The position numbers were made by a program, and so were the translations under genes. A stretch of DNA of 64,000 nt, taken from the NCBI GenBank assembly GCA_963716135.1, contig OY970289.1, forward strand, positions 3,720,001 through 3,784,000. Direction: 5' to 3'. This DNA is from CAVRAW01 sp963716135 (GTDB lineage: Bacteria; Planctomycetota; Planctomycetia; Pirellulales; JADZDJ01). Shown here piece by piece: positions 39,828 to 47,706 of this stretch; position 1 is the stretch's first letter, and every line of letters starts with the position of its first letter. A model generated the notes under the pieces. It was given only the letters and a program-made list of their open reading frames with translations, was not told the DNA's origin and did not search any database.

Positions 39828-42185
39828 CTACGGTCGCGGGGCCGGGCGATCCGAATCTGCTCGCGGCGCGATGGACGTTGCATTGGCTTGTTGCGACCGA
39901 TGCGATGCTATCCAAGCCGTGATCTCGCTGGCTTCCGCCGTCTTTCCTTGCGCCTGCGCCAGTTCCAACGCCTTCTCAGCCGAGGCTAAGGCCTCCGCGG
40001 GGCGCTCAAGCAGCACGTAGGCCTTCGTCAAGTTGGTGTACGCGCTGACGCTGTCGGGGTTCAGCCGCAGCGTTTCTTCGAATTGCTTGATGCCGTCCTG
40101 CAACTGTCCGATTTTGCTCAAGGCCACGCCTAGATTGAGATGCGCTTTCGCAAAGTCGGGCTTCAATTGCAATGCTTTTTGAAATTGCTCGATCCCTTCG
40201 GGGGTTCGGTCGGCGCGCGTAAGCGCAATTCCCAAATTGTTGTGCGCCTCGGCGAAATCGGGATTCTGCGCAAGCGCGATTTGCAATTGCGCAATGGCTC
40301 CTTGCAGTCGCCCGGCGTTTGAAAGCGTTGAAGCAAAACTGTTGTGCATTTCCGGAGCGTCGGGTTTGAGGCGAATGGCCCGTTGGAAATGATCGATCGC
40401 TTCCGGAAGCCTGCCTTGCGCCTCCAACGCCAAGGCAAGATTGTATTCTGCCTCGGGCAAATTGGGTTTCAACCGCAACGCTTCTTGATAGCTTGCGATT
40501 GCGTCCGAAGTGCGGTTGAGGCCGCTTAGCGCGTAACCCAGATTGTAATATGCGATGCTAAATGTGGGATCCATTTGGATCGCGCGTTCAAATTCCTTGA
40601 TGGCGTCCGGGAACCGGCCAGCCAGTTCGTATGCCGTGCCCAGATTGTTGTGGGCCAGCGGAAAATCGGGCTTCATGCGCAGGGCCTCCTGCAAACGCTT
40701 GATGGCCTCTTGCGGCTGCTTCATTCGATTCAGCGCCGCGCCCCAGTTGCTGAGCGCTTCGGGAAAGTCGGGCTTCAGACGCACGGCTTCGCGGTAGTGG
40801 TCGATGGCGTCAGGCACTCGCTTTGCTTTGACCAATGCCAGCCCCAGGTTGTTGTGGGCCATCCAGCACGTGGGATTCTTTTCGAGCGTGGCCTCGTATA
40901 AGGCGACAGGTTCTCCGTAGTACTGATTCTGCCGCAACGTTAGCAGCATCAGCGTAAAAACCAACACGACTGCAGCCGCAGATGCCATCCAGCGTTGCGA
41001 ATCCTGCGCTCGATCGTGCCACGTCCTCCAAGCGGCTGCCACCAGCGCAGCGACGGCGATGATGCCAATGTGCTGGTAGTGATCTGCCACCAGGGAATAC
41101 TTCATGAAGCCGACGTCCGTAAACCCCAGCACCGGCATCAGCGATACGCCAAAGAAGAGCCAGGCGATCAGCACGGCGCGAACCACCACTGCATTGGAAG
41201 AAGCGCGCTGACGCCAAAGCACCACGGTGGCCACCAGGGCCGCCAGCAGCGGCAACCACCAACGGAACTGACTCGTGTCAATTTGCCACGCAGGATACAC
41301 AAACAACAATTCGATCGGCAGAAATGCTTTTGCCAGATAAAACCACACTGCCGCGCCGGCGCCGGCCAGGCGCTGTGCGAAACTTGCTTCGCGAATGACC
41401 GCATCGATGCCGTGAGTTTGGAACCACAGATTTACAATAGTCAGCAAAATCGCGACCAGGAAAAATGGCGCGGTCCGAGCAACATCTCCCAATCCGATTC
41501 GCTGCTGACGCCACCAAATGAGCAGCAGCAATAAAACGGGCAGGACGGCCACAGAGCCCTTGCTCAGCATGGCCAGTAAGAAGGCCGCCAAGCTGAGCTC
41601 GTACCACATCCAAACAACAGCAGTCTTGTTCCGCCGCGCGCTGCGCGCCTCTCGTCCCTCTTCGCTGCGCAGATACCACAGGATCGACAGCAGAAAGAAG
41701 ACCATCGCCAAAGCGTTTTTGCGCTGGGATATCCAGGCAATCGACTCGACATTCACCGGATGCAGCGCGAAGATCAACGACGCCAGAAACGCCCCGGGAA
41801 TCGCCAAACGTTGCAAGATCGCCCAAATCAATAACGTGGCGGCGATGTGCAGAATCAGGTTCGTCACGTGGTATCCTGCGGGGTTGTCGCCCCACAGTCG
41901 CCACTCCAGCCAAAACGAACTGTTGGTCATCGGCCAATAGTCGTCAGCGTCGGCGCTGAACCAGAATCGTGCCAGCCCGTTCGAGGCTTTGACGATCTTG
42001 CTTTCCCAGAGCAGGCTGTCGTCGTCCATGATGAATTGGCCCCGAACGGCGGGTAGATACGCCGCGCACGTCGCCGCCAGCAGCAGCGCCAGCAACGCCA
42101 GATCGGTTCGGCGCCATGGCGTCGTTGGGGCAGAACGCGACTGTGCCGGAAGTTCGGTGGTCGAGTTTAGAGCACGGTCGGCCAT
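39828..42185 (-). CDS. TMTC-like multi-TM and TPR protein, paralogue g (longest)
   Basis: 785 residues, frame intact. The first loop is FIMDDDSLLWESKIV; HPVNVESIAWISQRKNAL and VLGFTDVGFMKYSLVADHYQHI are conserved. It has about ten TPR units in tandem, about four more than its paralogues (for example AHNNLGTAYELAGRFPDAIKEF and AEYNLALALEAQGRLPEAID). The TPRs should face the side where the C-terminus is exposed and serve substrate or partner binding. The reading begins at ATG 42185; an upstream ribosome-binding site is not clear. Confidence 0.83.
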   Translation of the reverse strand: MADRALNSTTELPAQSRSAPTTPWRRTDLALLALLLAATCAAYLPAVRGQFIMDDDSLLWESKIVKASNGLARFWFSADADDYWPMTNSSFWLEWRLWGDNPAGYHVTNLILHIAATLLIWAILQRLAIPGAFLASLIFALHPVNVESIAWISQRKNALAMVFFLLSILWYLRSEEGREARSARRNKTAVVWMWYELSLAAFLLAMLSKGSVAVLPVLLLLLIWWRQQRIGLGDVARTAPFFLVAILLTIVNLWFQTHGIDAVIREASFAQRLAGAGAAVWFYLAKAFLPIELLFVYPAWQIDTSQFRWWLPLLAALVATVVLWRQRASSNAVVVRAVLIAWLFFGVSLMPVLGFTDVGFMKYSLVADHYQHIGIIAVAALVAAAWRTWHDRAQDSQRWMASAAAVVLVFTLMLLTLRQNQYYGEPVALYEATLEKNPTCWMAHNNLGLALVKAKRVPDAIDHYREAVRLKPDFPEALSNWGAALNRMKQPQEAIKRLQEALRMKPDFPLAHNNLGTAYELAGRFPDAIKEFERAIQMDPTFSIAYYNLGYALSGLNRTSDAIASYQEALRLKPNLPEAEYNLALALEAQGRLPEAIDHFQRAIRLKPDAPEMHNSFASTLSNAGRLQGAIAQLQIALAQNPDFAEAHNNLGIALTRADRTPEGIEQFQKALQLKPDFAKAHLNLGVALSKIGQLQDGIKQFEETLRLNPDSVSAYTNLTKAYVLLERPAEALASAEKALELAQAQGKTAEASEITAWIASHRSQQANATSIAPRADSDRPAPRP

Positions 42186-42400
42186 GGATCGATCGTGGGG
42201 GCCGAACAGAAGAGAACCGGTCGATCGGCCGATGGCTAACTGCCACGAAAACTACGGCCGTCCGCTGTGGCTGATTATACCAACGCTTGAGCAGCCCCGC
42301 TCAATGTGGATCCGCCGGCGACGGATACAAAAACCTGCCGGCAGCCCGCTCCAAAACGCTGCCCCTGACGAATTGCCGGGCAGCCGCCAAACGCTTCGGC

Positions 42401-42592
42401 TCAACTGCCGCCCGATTTGACAACCAGGGATTTGGCCACGGTATTGAAGGTCGTCTTGGTTCGCCGGCCGATCGTGCGGACTGAGGCCATGCATATCACG
42501 GCGATCAGCGCCAGCATGACGGCATACTCGATCGCCGCAGGCCCGGCATCGTCGGCCAGAAAACGACGCATTCTTATGAATAAATTCTTCAT
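42401..42592 (-). CDS. Flp/Fap-type IVb pilin
   Basis: 63 residues. A short leader (MKNLFIRMRRFLADDAG) is followed by the hydrophobic pilin helix PAAIEYAVMLALIAVICMAS, with the Glu-Tyr pair at the usual distance from the prepilin peptidase site (after the Gly of DDAG). Such pilins are secreted by Tad machinery for adhesion. The ATG at 42592 is chosen because GGAGG lies 11 nt upstream (42604-42608). No Tad ATPase, secretin or prepilin peptidase gene is in the window, so this is an orphan pilin gene. Confidence 0.85.
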   Translation of the reverse strand: MKNLFIRMRRFLADDAGPAAIEYAVMLALIAVICMASVRTIGRRTKTTFNTVAKSLVVKSGGS

Positions 42593-42974
42593 TTTTTTGA
42601 GTCCCTCCAAGCGCCTATTCAAGCCTGTGTGCTGGAAGGCGGGTTGTCAAACGATAATTCCCGAATCGGCCAAACTCGCCGGGCGATGTTGCACAATGAA
42701 AACAATCCAGCCGAAACTCTGGGGTGATTATTGCGCGAGCCGACTTGAGCGATGCAATCGACATGATTCCAACATTTTGGACGATCGTTGATACCCGGCG
42801 AGGCCAAAATGCCACTGAAACGCTCGCGCAACTGCGTTTCGTGGCCGTCCCGGCCGAAGGCGCCGCGGGTAGTAGGTCGATCGACCAAAAAATGCGGCCA
42901 TCACTCTCCAACGCTTCAGATCGTGTGACGTCGGCCAAACCCGATTGGAAGAGTGCGTTTGATGAGAAGAACAG
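42593..42974. other. Intergenic stretch between pilin and tRNA-Ser
   Basis: 382 bp with no protein-like reading frame on either strand. It should contain the leader and promoter of the pilin gene and the 3' flank of the tRNA. No other structure was recognised. Confidence 0.5.
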
Positions 42975-43061
42975 CGGACGGGGAGGGATTCGAACCCACG
43001 GTGGACTTACGCCCACTCCGGTTTTCAAGACCGGTGCCTTAAACCGCTCGGCCACCCGTCC
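42975..43061 (-). tRNA. tRNA-Ser(UGA)
   Basis: 87-nt class II tRNA. Acceptor arms GGACGGG/CCCGTCC pair fully, the discriminator base is G, the anticodon loop CTTGAAAAC carries TGA, and a long variable arm (GTGGGCGTAAGTCCAC) identifies a serine tRNA. The T-arm GTGGGTTCGAATCCCTC is canonical. CCA is not encoded. Confidence 0.95.
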
Positions 43062-43123
43062 GGCAAGATAGCGCAACTGTAGCTTTGAGCGGCGGAAAGT
43101 GTCAAATGTTCGCGGTTAATCAA

Positions 43124-43206
43124 ATGGCTAATGACCAAATCCCAATGACCAACGGGCTCGACATTGCCCCGTGCTTGGTCATTGGTCATTGGTGCTTGGT
43201 CATTGT
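43124..43206. repeat. Dispersed TTGGTCATTGG inverted repeat, copy 1
   Basis: Left arm blocks aatgaccaaatcccaatgac and right arm blocks ttggtcattggtcattgg form an imperfect long palindrome just upstream of the small basic protein gene. A second copy is at 56428-56511. Confidence 0.75.
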
Positions 43207-43283
43207 TTGGGGCCGGGGCTGCGTTGACGTTTCATGGCGATCGTGTTACAAAAGCAGATCACTTTGACCCCAGGAGCTTTCAC

Positions 43284-43478
43284 GTGGGTGGCATCAGCGA
43301 TCGGAAGCAGGAAATCAAGCGGCGCCGCCGGCGGCGCAAGAAGCTGGTCGTCTTTCAGCGGAAGCTGAAGAAAGCCACCGTCTCGGAAAAGGCGAACATC
43401 GCCGATAAGCTTCGCCGCATGACGCCCGGCGCGGAAACGATCATCGCCACTCTTGGCTTGGACGAGCGCAAGCGTTGA
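43284..43478 (+). CDS. Small basic protein (DUF6800-like)
   Basis: 64 residues beginning at GTG with AGGAG 7 nt upstream (43272-43276). It starts MGGISDRKQEIKRRRRRRK and is followed by a Lys-rich helix and LRRMTPGAETIIATLGL. The extreme positive charge suggests nucleic-acid or ribosome association, but no function is known to me. The same small-protein pattern is recurrent in planctomycetes. An upstream extension to 43164 reads through the repeat element and is not credible. Confidence 0.75.
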   Translation: MGGISDRKQEIKRRRRRRKKLVVFQRKLKKATVSEKANIADKLRRMTPGAETIIATLGLDERKR

Positions 43479-43830
43479 TTTGGCGCTCAGCCTGGCAGGC
43501 TGCAGTTCAGGGCGCGGGCATTTGAGTAGCTCGCAGCGTGTTTCCACATGCCGTTGGCATGCCTCAGAAGAACTAGCCATTCTGCGAAATACTTTATCTG
43601 CAGATCGCGCGGCTTATCTATCTTGACCACGCCGCTGGTTGTTGCACATGCACGCAATCTTTTCTCGGAAAAAATTCCGCGGAAACTTCCCCAACTGACG
43701 TGCGGTTTGCTATAGAGGATGTGCCAGAGGCAAGGCCGATCCAGCGCCACTCGCCGGGTGAACAGAGCATCCGGAGCCCACAGAAAGTGGCCAGCGGTCA
43801 ACGGAACTTTGTGAACAGAGGAGAATCCCC
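43479..43830. other. Intergenic stretch before the surface protein gene
   Basis: 352 bp without a credible gene. A GAGGAG ribosome-binding site for the next gene is at its right end. An antisense open frame (43487-43801) has no protein-like composition. Confidence 0.5.
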
Positions 43831-44976
43831 ATGTTACGTTCTTCGTCCGTGCGCGCTTTTGAACAACTGGAAACGCGCACTGTATTGTCGGGTTGCTCGG
43901 TGGCCGCTGGTGTGGCCGCCGGTTTGAGCATCGCGGCTTCGCATCATGACACGTCGAATATTGCGGTGCTGGCGTCGTCGCGCCTTGCCGGATCGGCCAG
44001 CATTCAAGGAACGTTTTTGAGCGCCACGCTCAGCGATCCGAACGATGCCAACGTGACCGGTCACGTGTCGTTCACCAGCATCACGCACAACGGCACCACC
44101 ACCTCGGTGTTCACCGCCAACATCTCAGGCGCCGCGGCCAATACGCCGTACGAAGTGGATATCAACGGCACCGCCGTCGGCACCATCATGACCGACGATA
44201 GCGGCTCGGGCGCGATTGCGCTCAAAGGCAGCCTGGCAGTAACTCCCGCCGCCGGCGACACGGTGACAGTTGGCGCCGCGACCGGCACGTTGGCCGTTCG
44301 TGGCCACGACGGCGGCGATGAAGGCGACGAAACCGAAGTGCATCTGACCGCCAACCTGGCCGACACCACGGGCGCCGTGACCGGCACGGCTTCGTTCAAG
44401 AGCGAGACCGAGGATGGAACGACGCAGTCGAAGTTGGTCGTCACGATTCAAGGCGCCACGCCCAGCATGGATATTCCTGTGCTGATCGATGGCGCGAGCG
44501 TCGGCACCATCAGCACCGATGCCGATGGCAACGGGTCGCTCGTCCTCAAGGATGCGGCGATCACGGTGAATGAAGGCAGCACGATTAGCGTCGATACCGC
44601 GACCGGCACGTTTGCGGTGGCCGCCGAAGTGCATGTAGTCGATGTGCTGCATCTGCGTTCGCGGCTGAGCGACCCGGCCAGCGGCGCGACCGGTACCGCG
44701 ATCTTCATGAGCCGCACGCTGAGCGACGGCACGGTCGATAGCAAGTTGATCGTGAACGTTCATGGCGCTACGGCTGGTAGCATGCTCGACGTGGCGATCG
44801 ATGGCACGGTGGTTGGACAAGTCCAGACCGATGCCAACGGCAACGGCCACACGCTGTTGACCAATGTGTCGGTCACGCCGGCCGCCGGCAGCGCGATTAG
44901 CGTGGATACGACGATCACCGGCACGCTGGATGTGAAGGCCAATTTGGGTTTGCATCTGGCGCGCGGCCGCCACTAA
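43831..44976 (+). CDS. Planctomycete surface protein with three beta-type repeats
   Basis: 381 residues. The N-terminus RAFEQLETRTVLSG matches the planctomycete extracellular-anchor signature (LE-x-LE-x-R-x-LLS, Planc_extracel type). The rest is three imperfect ~95-110-residue repeats, roughly 50-150, 165-260 and 270-380. Each starts with an L-x-A-x-LSD or similar strand and continues with VTGxAxFxSxTxxGTTxSKL. Each closes with a DGxxVGxIxTDxxGNG turn and a TPAAGxxISVDTATGTxxV end. The composition is rich in Thr, Ser, Ala and Gly, typical of an Ig/cadherin-like beta-sandwich tandem. It is probably exported and cell-surface bound. Hairpins at 44999 and 45103 follow it. Confidence 0.85.
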   Translation: MLRSSSVRAFEQLETRTVLSGCSVAAGVAAGLSIAASHHDTSNIAVLASSRLAGSASIQGTFLSATLSDPNDANVTGHVSFTSITHNGTTTSVFTANISGAAANTPYEVDINGTAVGTIMTDDSGSGAIALKGSLAVTPAAGDTVTVGAATGTLAVRGHDGGDEGDETEVHLTANLADTTGAVTGTASFKSETEDGTTQSKLVVTIQGATPSMDIPVLIDGASVGTISTDADGNGSLVLKDAAITVNEGSTISVDTATGTFAVAAEVHVVDVLHLRSRLSDPASGATGTAIFMSRTLSDGTVDSKLIVNVHGATAGSMLDVAIDGTVVGQVQTDANGNGHTLLTNVSVTPAAGSAISVDTTITGTLDVKANLGLHLARGRH

Positions 44977-44998
44977 GCGGTAACAGTTCGCCCATTTA

Positions 44999-45023
44999 GC
45001 CCCCGGCGATTCACGCCGGGGGC
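44999..45023 (+). terminator. Hairpin downstream of the surface protein gene
   Basis: Perfect 10-bp stem GCCCCCGGCG/CGCCGGGGGC with loop ATTCA, 22 bp past the stop codon. No T-run follows, so it may act as an mRNA 3'-end stabiliser rather than a strong terminator. Confidence 0.6.
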
Positions 45024-45102
45024 AATGCGGCTCGCGATTTCACCAACCCCACACAAATCTGACTGCTCAGGACAGGCAGAGCGAAATACACGGATGTTGT
45101 TT

Positions 45103-45136
45103 AGCCCTCGGCGAGCAATCGTCGGGGGCTATTTTG
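45103..45136 (+). terminator. Intrinsic terminator
   Basis: 12-bp stem AGCCCTCGGCGA/TCGTCGGGGGCT (two G-T pairs) with a GCAA loop, followed by ATTTTGTT. It suits plus-strand transcripts from the surface protein gene. Its right arm also encodes the stop codon of the convergent membrane protein gene. Confidence 0.75.
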
Positions 45137-45689
45137 TTGCACATCCGGAATGTTCTCGCGCAAAGGCGCGAGGCGCTATGGGGAAGCATTCGATTGATTT
45201 CTTTGCGTCTTTGCGCCTTGGCGTGAGAATTTTCTGTGCTCGGTATTTCGGGCGGCGGCCGGCGCGGACTTTGCGCTTGAGCCAGGAGATGAGCGGCGAG
45301 CCGACGATCGTGGGCGTGAGCCAGGCCCACCAAACGCTGCCGAAGTTGACGACCAATAGCGCCGTGGTCATGGCGATGTACGAGCCCAATTGGCCGGAGA
45401 GATGATGCTCGAGCCAGTTGTTCCAGCGGACTTTTGCTGCGAGGAATCCCATCAGCGCCAGCGAGTAGGAACCGATGGCGATGGGGACGTACCACCACAG
45501 GCGCGGCCAGTCGAAGGATGCCACGCCACAGGCGGAGGTTGCCAGGGCCAAGTAGACCCAGTGGTAGGCGTTGCCGACCAGGGTGTGCAGGCCGCGCGAT
45601 TTTTCGGCGCACATGGCCACCAAGCCCAGCGTCAGGGCAATCACGCCGCAGGTGATGTGGAAGCCGAGCAATATGGCGTGGGAAGTCAT
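45129..45689 (-). CDS. Multi-pass membrane protein (DUF2306-like)
   Basis: 186 residues from ATG 45689. Four hydrophobic helices are evident: AILLGFHITCGVIALTLGLV, HWVYLALATSACGVASF, WYVPIAIGSYSLALMGFL and YIAMTTALLVVNFGSVWWAW. Paired histidines in HITCG and LHTLVGNAYH resemble the DUF2306 pattern. The last ~34 residues (ILTPRRKDAKKSIECF...) are encoded by a dispersed CGCAAAGACGCAAAG repeat, so the original protein probably ended near the positively charged RKVRAGRRPK. No function is assignable. Confidence 0.65.
   Translation of the reverse strand: MTSHAILLGFHITCGVIALTLGLVAMCAEKSRGLHTLVGNAYHWVYLALATSACGVASFDWPRLWWYVPIAIGSYSLALMGFLAAKVRWNNWLEHHLSGQLGSYIAMTTALLVVNFGSVWWAWLTPTIVGSPLISWLKRKVRAGRRPKYRAQKILTPRRKDAKKSIECFPIAPRAFAREHSGCATK
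45199..45233. repeat. CGCAAAGACGCAAAG-type repeat, copy 1
   Basis: Reads tttgcgtctttgcgccttgg on the plus strand. It is inverted relative to the copy at 45733-45765, and the two bracket the membrane protein gene. Confidence 0.7.
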
Positions 45690-45732
45690 GTGCAAGTTTA
45701 GGACATCATTAGTGGATGCGAGGGGCTGCGAA

Positions 45733-45765
45733 AATCTCACGCAAAGACGCAAAGGCGCTAAGCTA
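45733..45765. repeat. CGCAAAGACGCAAAG-type repeat, copy 2
   Basis: Reads cacgcaaagacgcaaaggcg, in the orientation opposite to copy 1. Confidence 0.7.
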
Positions 45766-46306
45766 AGCACGCCAAGCCATCGCTCAATAGCCGGAGGGCA
45801 ACGCCCTCCGGAGAACCACCACCCAACGTTCCACAGCGCTGTCACCGAACCCGCCGCGCACGCCAGGGATTCGTGGCCCAAAAACTTCCTTGCCAATTGA
45901 GCCACTTTCGTGCTAAGACACACTCAGACGATTCGGCCATCGAGCTCAGCCAAAGTAGTATGCCGGACTAGGATGTCCGCCTCTGGCGTGCCGACATCGG
46001 GAAACCCTTCGCCGCCTGAGGCCGGAGATAATTCCTCCGGTACACTGAAAGTTCGCTTTCAGTGCTTTGCCGTGCCACGGGGTTAGCGTGGGCGGGAACA
46101 CAACTCGGGGCGGTCACCATCGGGCACTAACCCAGGTGCTCGCTGCTTTAGTAAGCAGCCGGGCAGGCAAGCGAGAAAATCGTGGACTCCGATCCCGGTC
46201 GACGCTTGTCGGCGACGGCTCGCAACCGTCGTTATTTTTCGATAGGCCCGGCTGCAGAACAAGCAGCAGCGCCAAATTTTCATCAACCGCGATCTTTTTC
46301 GCGCCT

Positions 46307-46403
46307 GTCATTCCGCGCAGTTAGCCGCCGAGCTTGCTCGGCGCTGTCACCCTGCACCGTTTAGCCCCGGCCCCCAGGCCGGGAGCGCGAAACGCGGAAT
46401 GAC
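46307..46403. repeat. Compound inverted-repeat element with two internal hairpins
   Basis: Outer arms GTCATTCCGCG (46307-46317) and CGCGGAATGAC (46393-46403) are perfect 11-bp inverted repeats. Inside are a 7-bp hairpin GCCGAGC-TT-GCTCGGC (46327-46342) and the CCCGGCC/GGCCGGG palindrome (46366-46383). The latter palindrome recurs at 58032 and 58794. The whole could fold as a multibranched structure or represent a miniature mobile element. Confidence 0.6.
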
Positions 46404-46599
46404 TTAAACCGCGGAGGCGCGGAGAGGCAAATTGAACCACGACGACACGACGTTGGCGGATTGCCGCGAAAAACACGAAAAGGCGCGAAGATTCGGTATC
46501 GGCCAATCAAGGCCGCGGGCATCGAAGGCGGCGTTGTGGAACCCCGATGGGGTTCGACGGAATGGAGAAAAGATTAGAGGGGTACGGGTCGGGAGAGAC

Positions 46600-47706
46600 T
46601 CAAAGGGGCTCGTAAGCAAAAGGAGAAAGTTTCTCTTTCACTTCTGCGTCCCAGTGCTTGAGCAAATTAAGCCAATGTTGCTTTCCGACATCGCTGGACG
46701 CTTCGCTTAATCCTTCCCTTGGCAGTTCATCACCTAGAATTGCTGCATACGAATGTTCTGTCGCCGTGATCGCTAACCTCGATGCCTGTGCAGCCGTGTC
46801 CTTTAGTGATTGATCCCATTCGGTTTGCACGAAAAACATAGCGGTGGCTGCCGCGATGCCCTGTCGTACCGGAAGAGGCGGATAGAGATCACGGGTCAAA
46901 TTGTCGCACGTAAACCGCTGGTCGCCGAAAAGTCGAAAGAAGCACGAAGTGGAGAAAAGGGCATCAAACATGAAGTGCCCGGGCGTCCGCGGTTCGTTCA
47001 ACCACGGTGGGACAACTCCGGCTTGAAAATTCAATTTGGCTGAAAACATCCTAGATACGATTGATTTAGTATCTGCGTCCATTTCAAGCGTTTGTCGCTC
47101 GAACGCCTCGTCGCCCGCCAAGTTATAGTCTGATGCTTCCGCGAGAAACGCAGAGCCGGTTTTCGATGCTTGGTAATCGACATGACCGCGTGAAATATGT
47201 GCGATTTCGTGACCGATTAAAAACAGCAAAGCCTGGCTAGTTAAATGAATCGCATATGAAATGCGAGGCGGGTTGCGAGGCCCGCAAAGAACCGTGCCGG
47301 CCTGATACATACTTTCGCCATTAGGTACGTAGCCGGTGAGCGGAGGTAATTGTTTAGATTCTTGGCTCGGATCCCCAATGAATGGAAGCACGCCGGCATC
47401 TGCCAACATGCGGCCAAACACTAAATCGAACATGTACCGTGTTCCAGTCGTGAGACCAATGAAATATCGGCCTTCACGGCGAAAGGCATAAGCATTCACA
47501 TCACCGTTTAAGACGAAATCAAAATGTATTTCCGGTAGCGTAGGATTGAGCGAACGAGCACTTGAAATCAGCTCGTTTGCCCATTCTTCAATACGACCGT
47601 AGCAACCCTTCCAAGCGTCTCCATCGCGTGGAAGCCGATTCATTCGACTACCAAGACCGAAGTGTCGAATTGCTTCGTCGAAAATTGTGGCATCGTCCGT
47701 GGCCAT
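46600..47706 (-). CDS. HExxH metalloprotease-like protein
   Basis: 368 residues. ALLFLIGHEIAHISRGH contains the zinc-binding HExxH at about residues 166-170, and RQTLEMDADTKS about 40 residues later supplies a gluzincin-type third Glu ligand, so a metallopeptidase is likely. There is no signal peptide and only weak hydrophobicity, so it is probably cytoplasmic. The family was not pinned down (remote similarity to M48/U49-type peptidases). Two starts are possible, ATG 47706 or 47781; both lie inside the 3' end of clpB in another frame. Lower GC than its neighbours hints at a different origin. Confidence 0.7.
   Translation of the reverse strand: MATDDATIFDEAIRHFGLGSRMNRLPRDGDAWKGCYGRIEEWANELISSARSLNPTLPEIHFDFVLNGDVNAYAFRREGRYFIGLTTGTRYMFDLVFGRMLADAGVLPFIGDPSQESKQLPPLTGYVPNGESMYQAGTVLCGPRNPPRISYAIHLTSQALLFLIGHEIAHISRGHVDYQASKTGSAFLAEASDYNLAGDEAFERQTLEMDADTKSIVSRMFSAKLNFQAGVVPPWLNEPRTPGHFMFDALFSTSCFFRLFGDQRFTCDNLTRDLYPPLPVRQGIAAATAMFFVQTEWDQSLKDTAAQASRLAITATEHSYAAILGDELPREGLSEASSDVGKQHWLNLLKHWDAEVKEKLSPFAYEPL

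Larger units (their letters stand above)
45690..46599. other. Gene-poor, repeat-rich stretch
   Basis: About 900 bp with no credible gene. It contains perfect hairpins at 45791-45811 (9-bp stem CCGGAGGGC) and 46043-46064 (9-bp stem CACTGAAAG with TTCG loop), the compound inverted-repeat element at 46307-46403, a short CGCAAAG-like repeat at 45733, and degenerate repeat-like sequence to 46599. It looks like a sink for small mobile palindromic elements. Confidence 0.6.

Noticed and set aside
40000..41000. Regularly spaced short repeats that could suggest a CRISPR array
   Set aside because: The periodicity is 102 bp and matches 34-residue TPR codons in an open frame; there are no constant repeats with unique spacers.
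45690..45923. Longer start for the membrane protein (to 45923)
   Set aside because: The added stretch reads through a dispersed repeat and a hairpin and lacks protein-like features; the ATG at 45689 begins the first TM helix.
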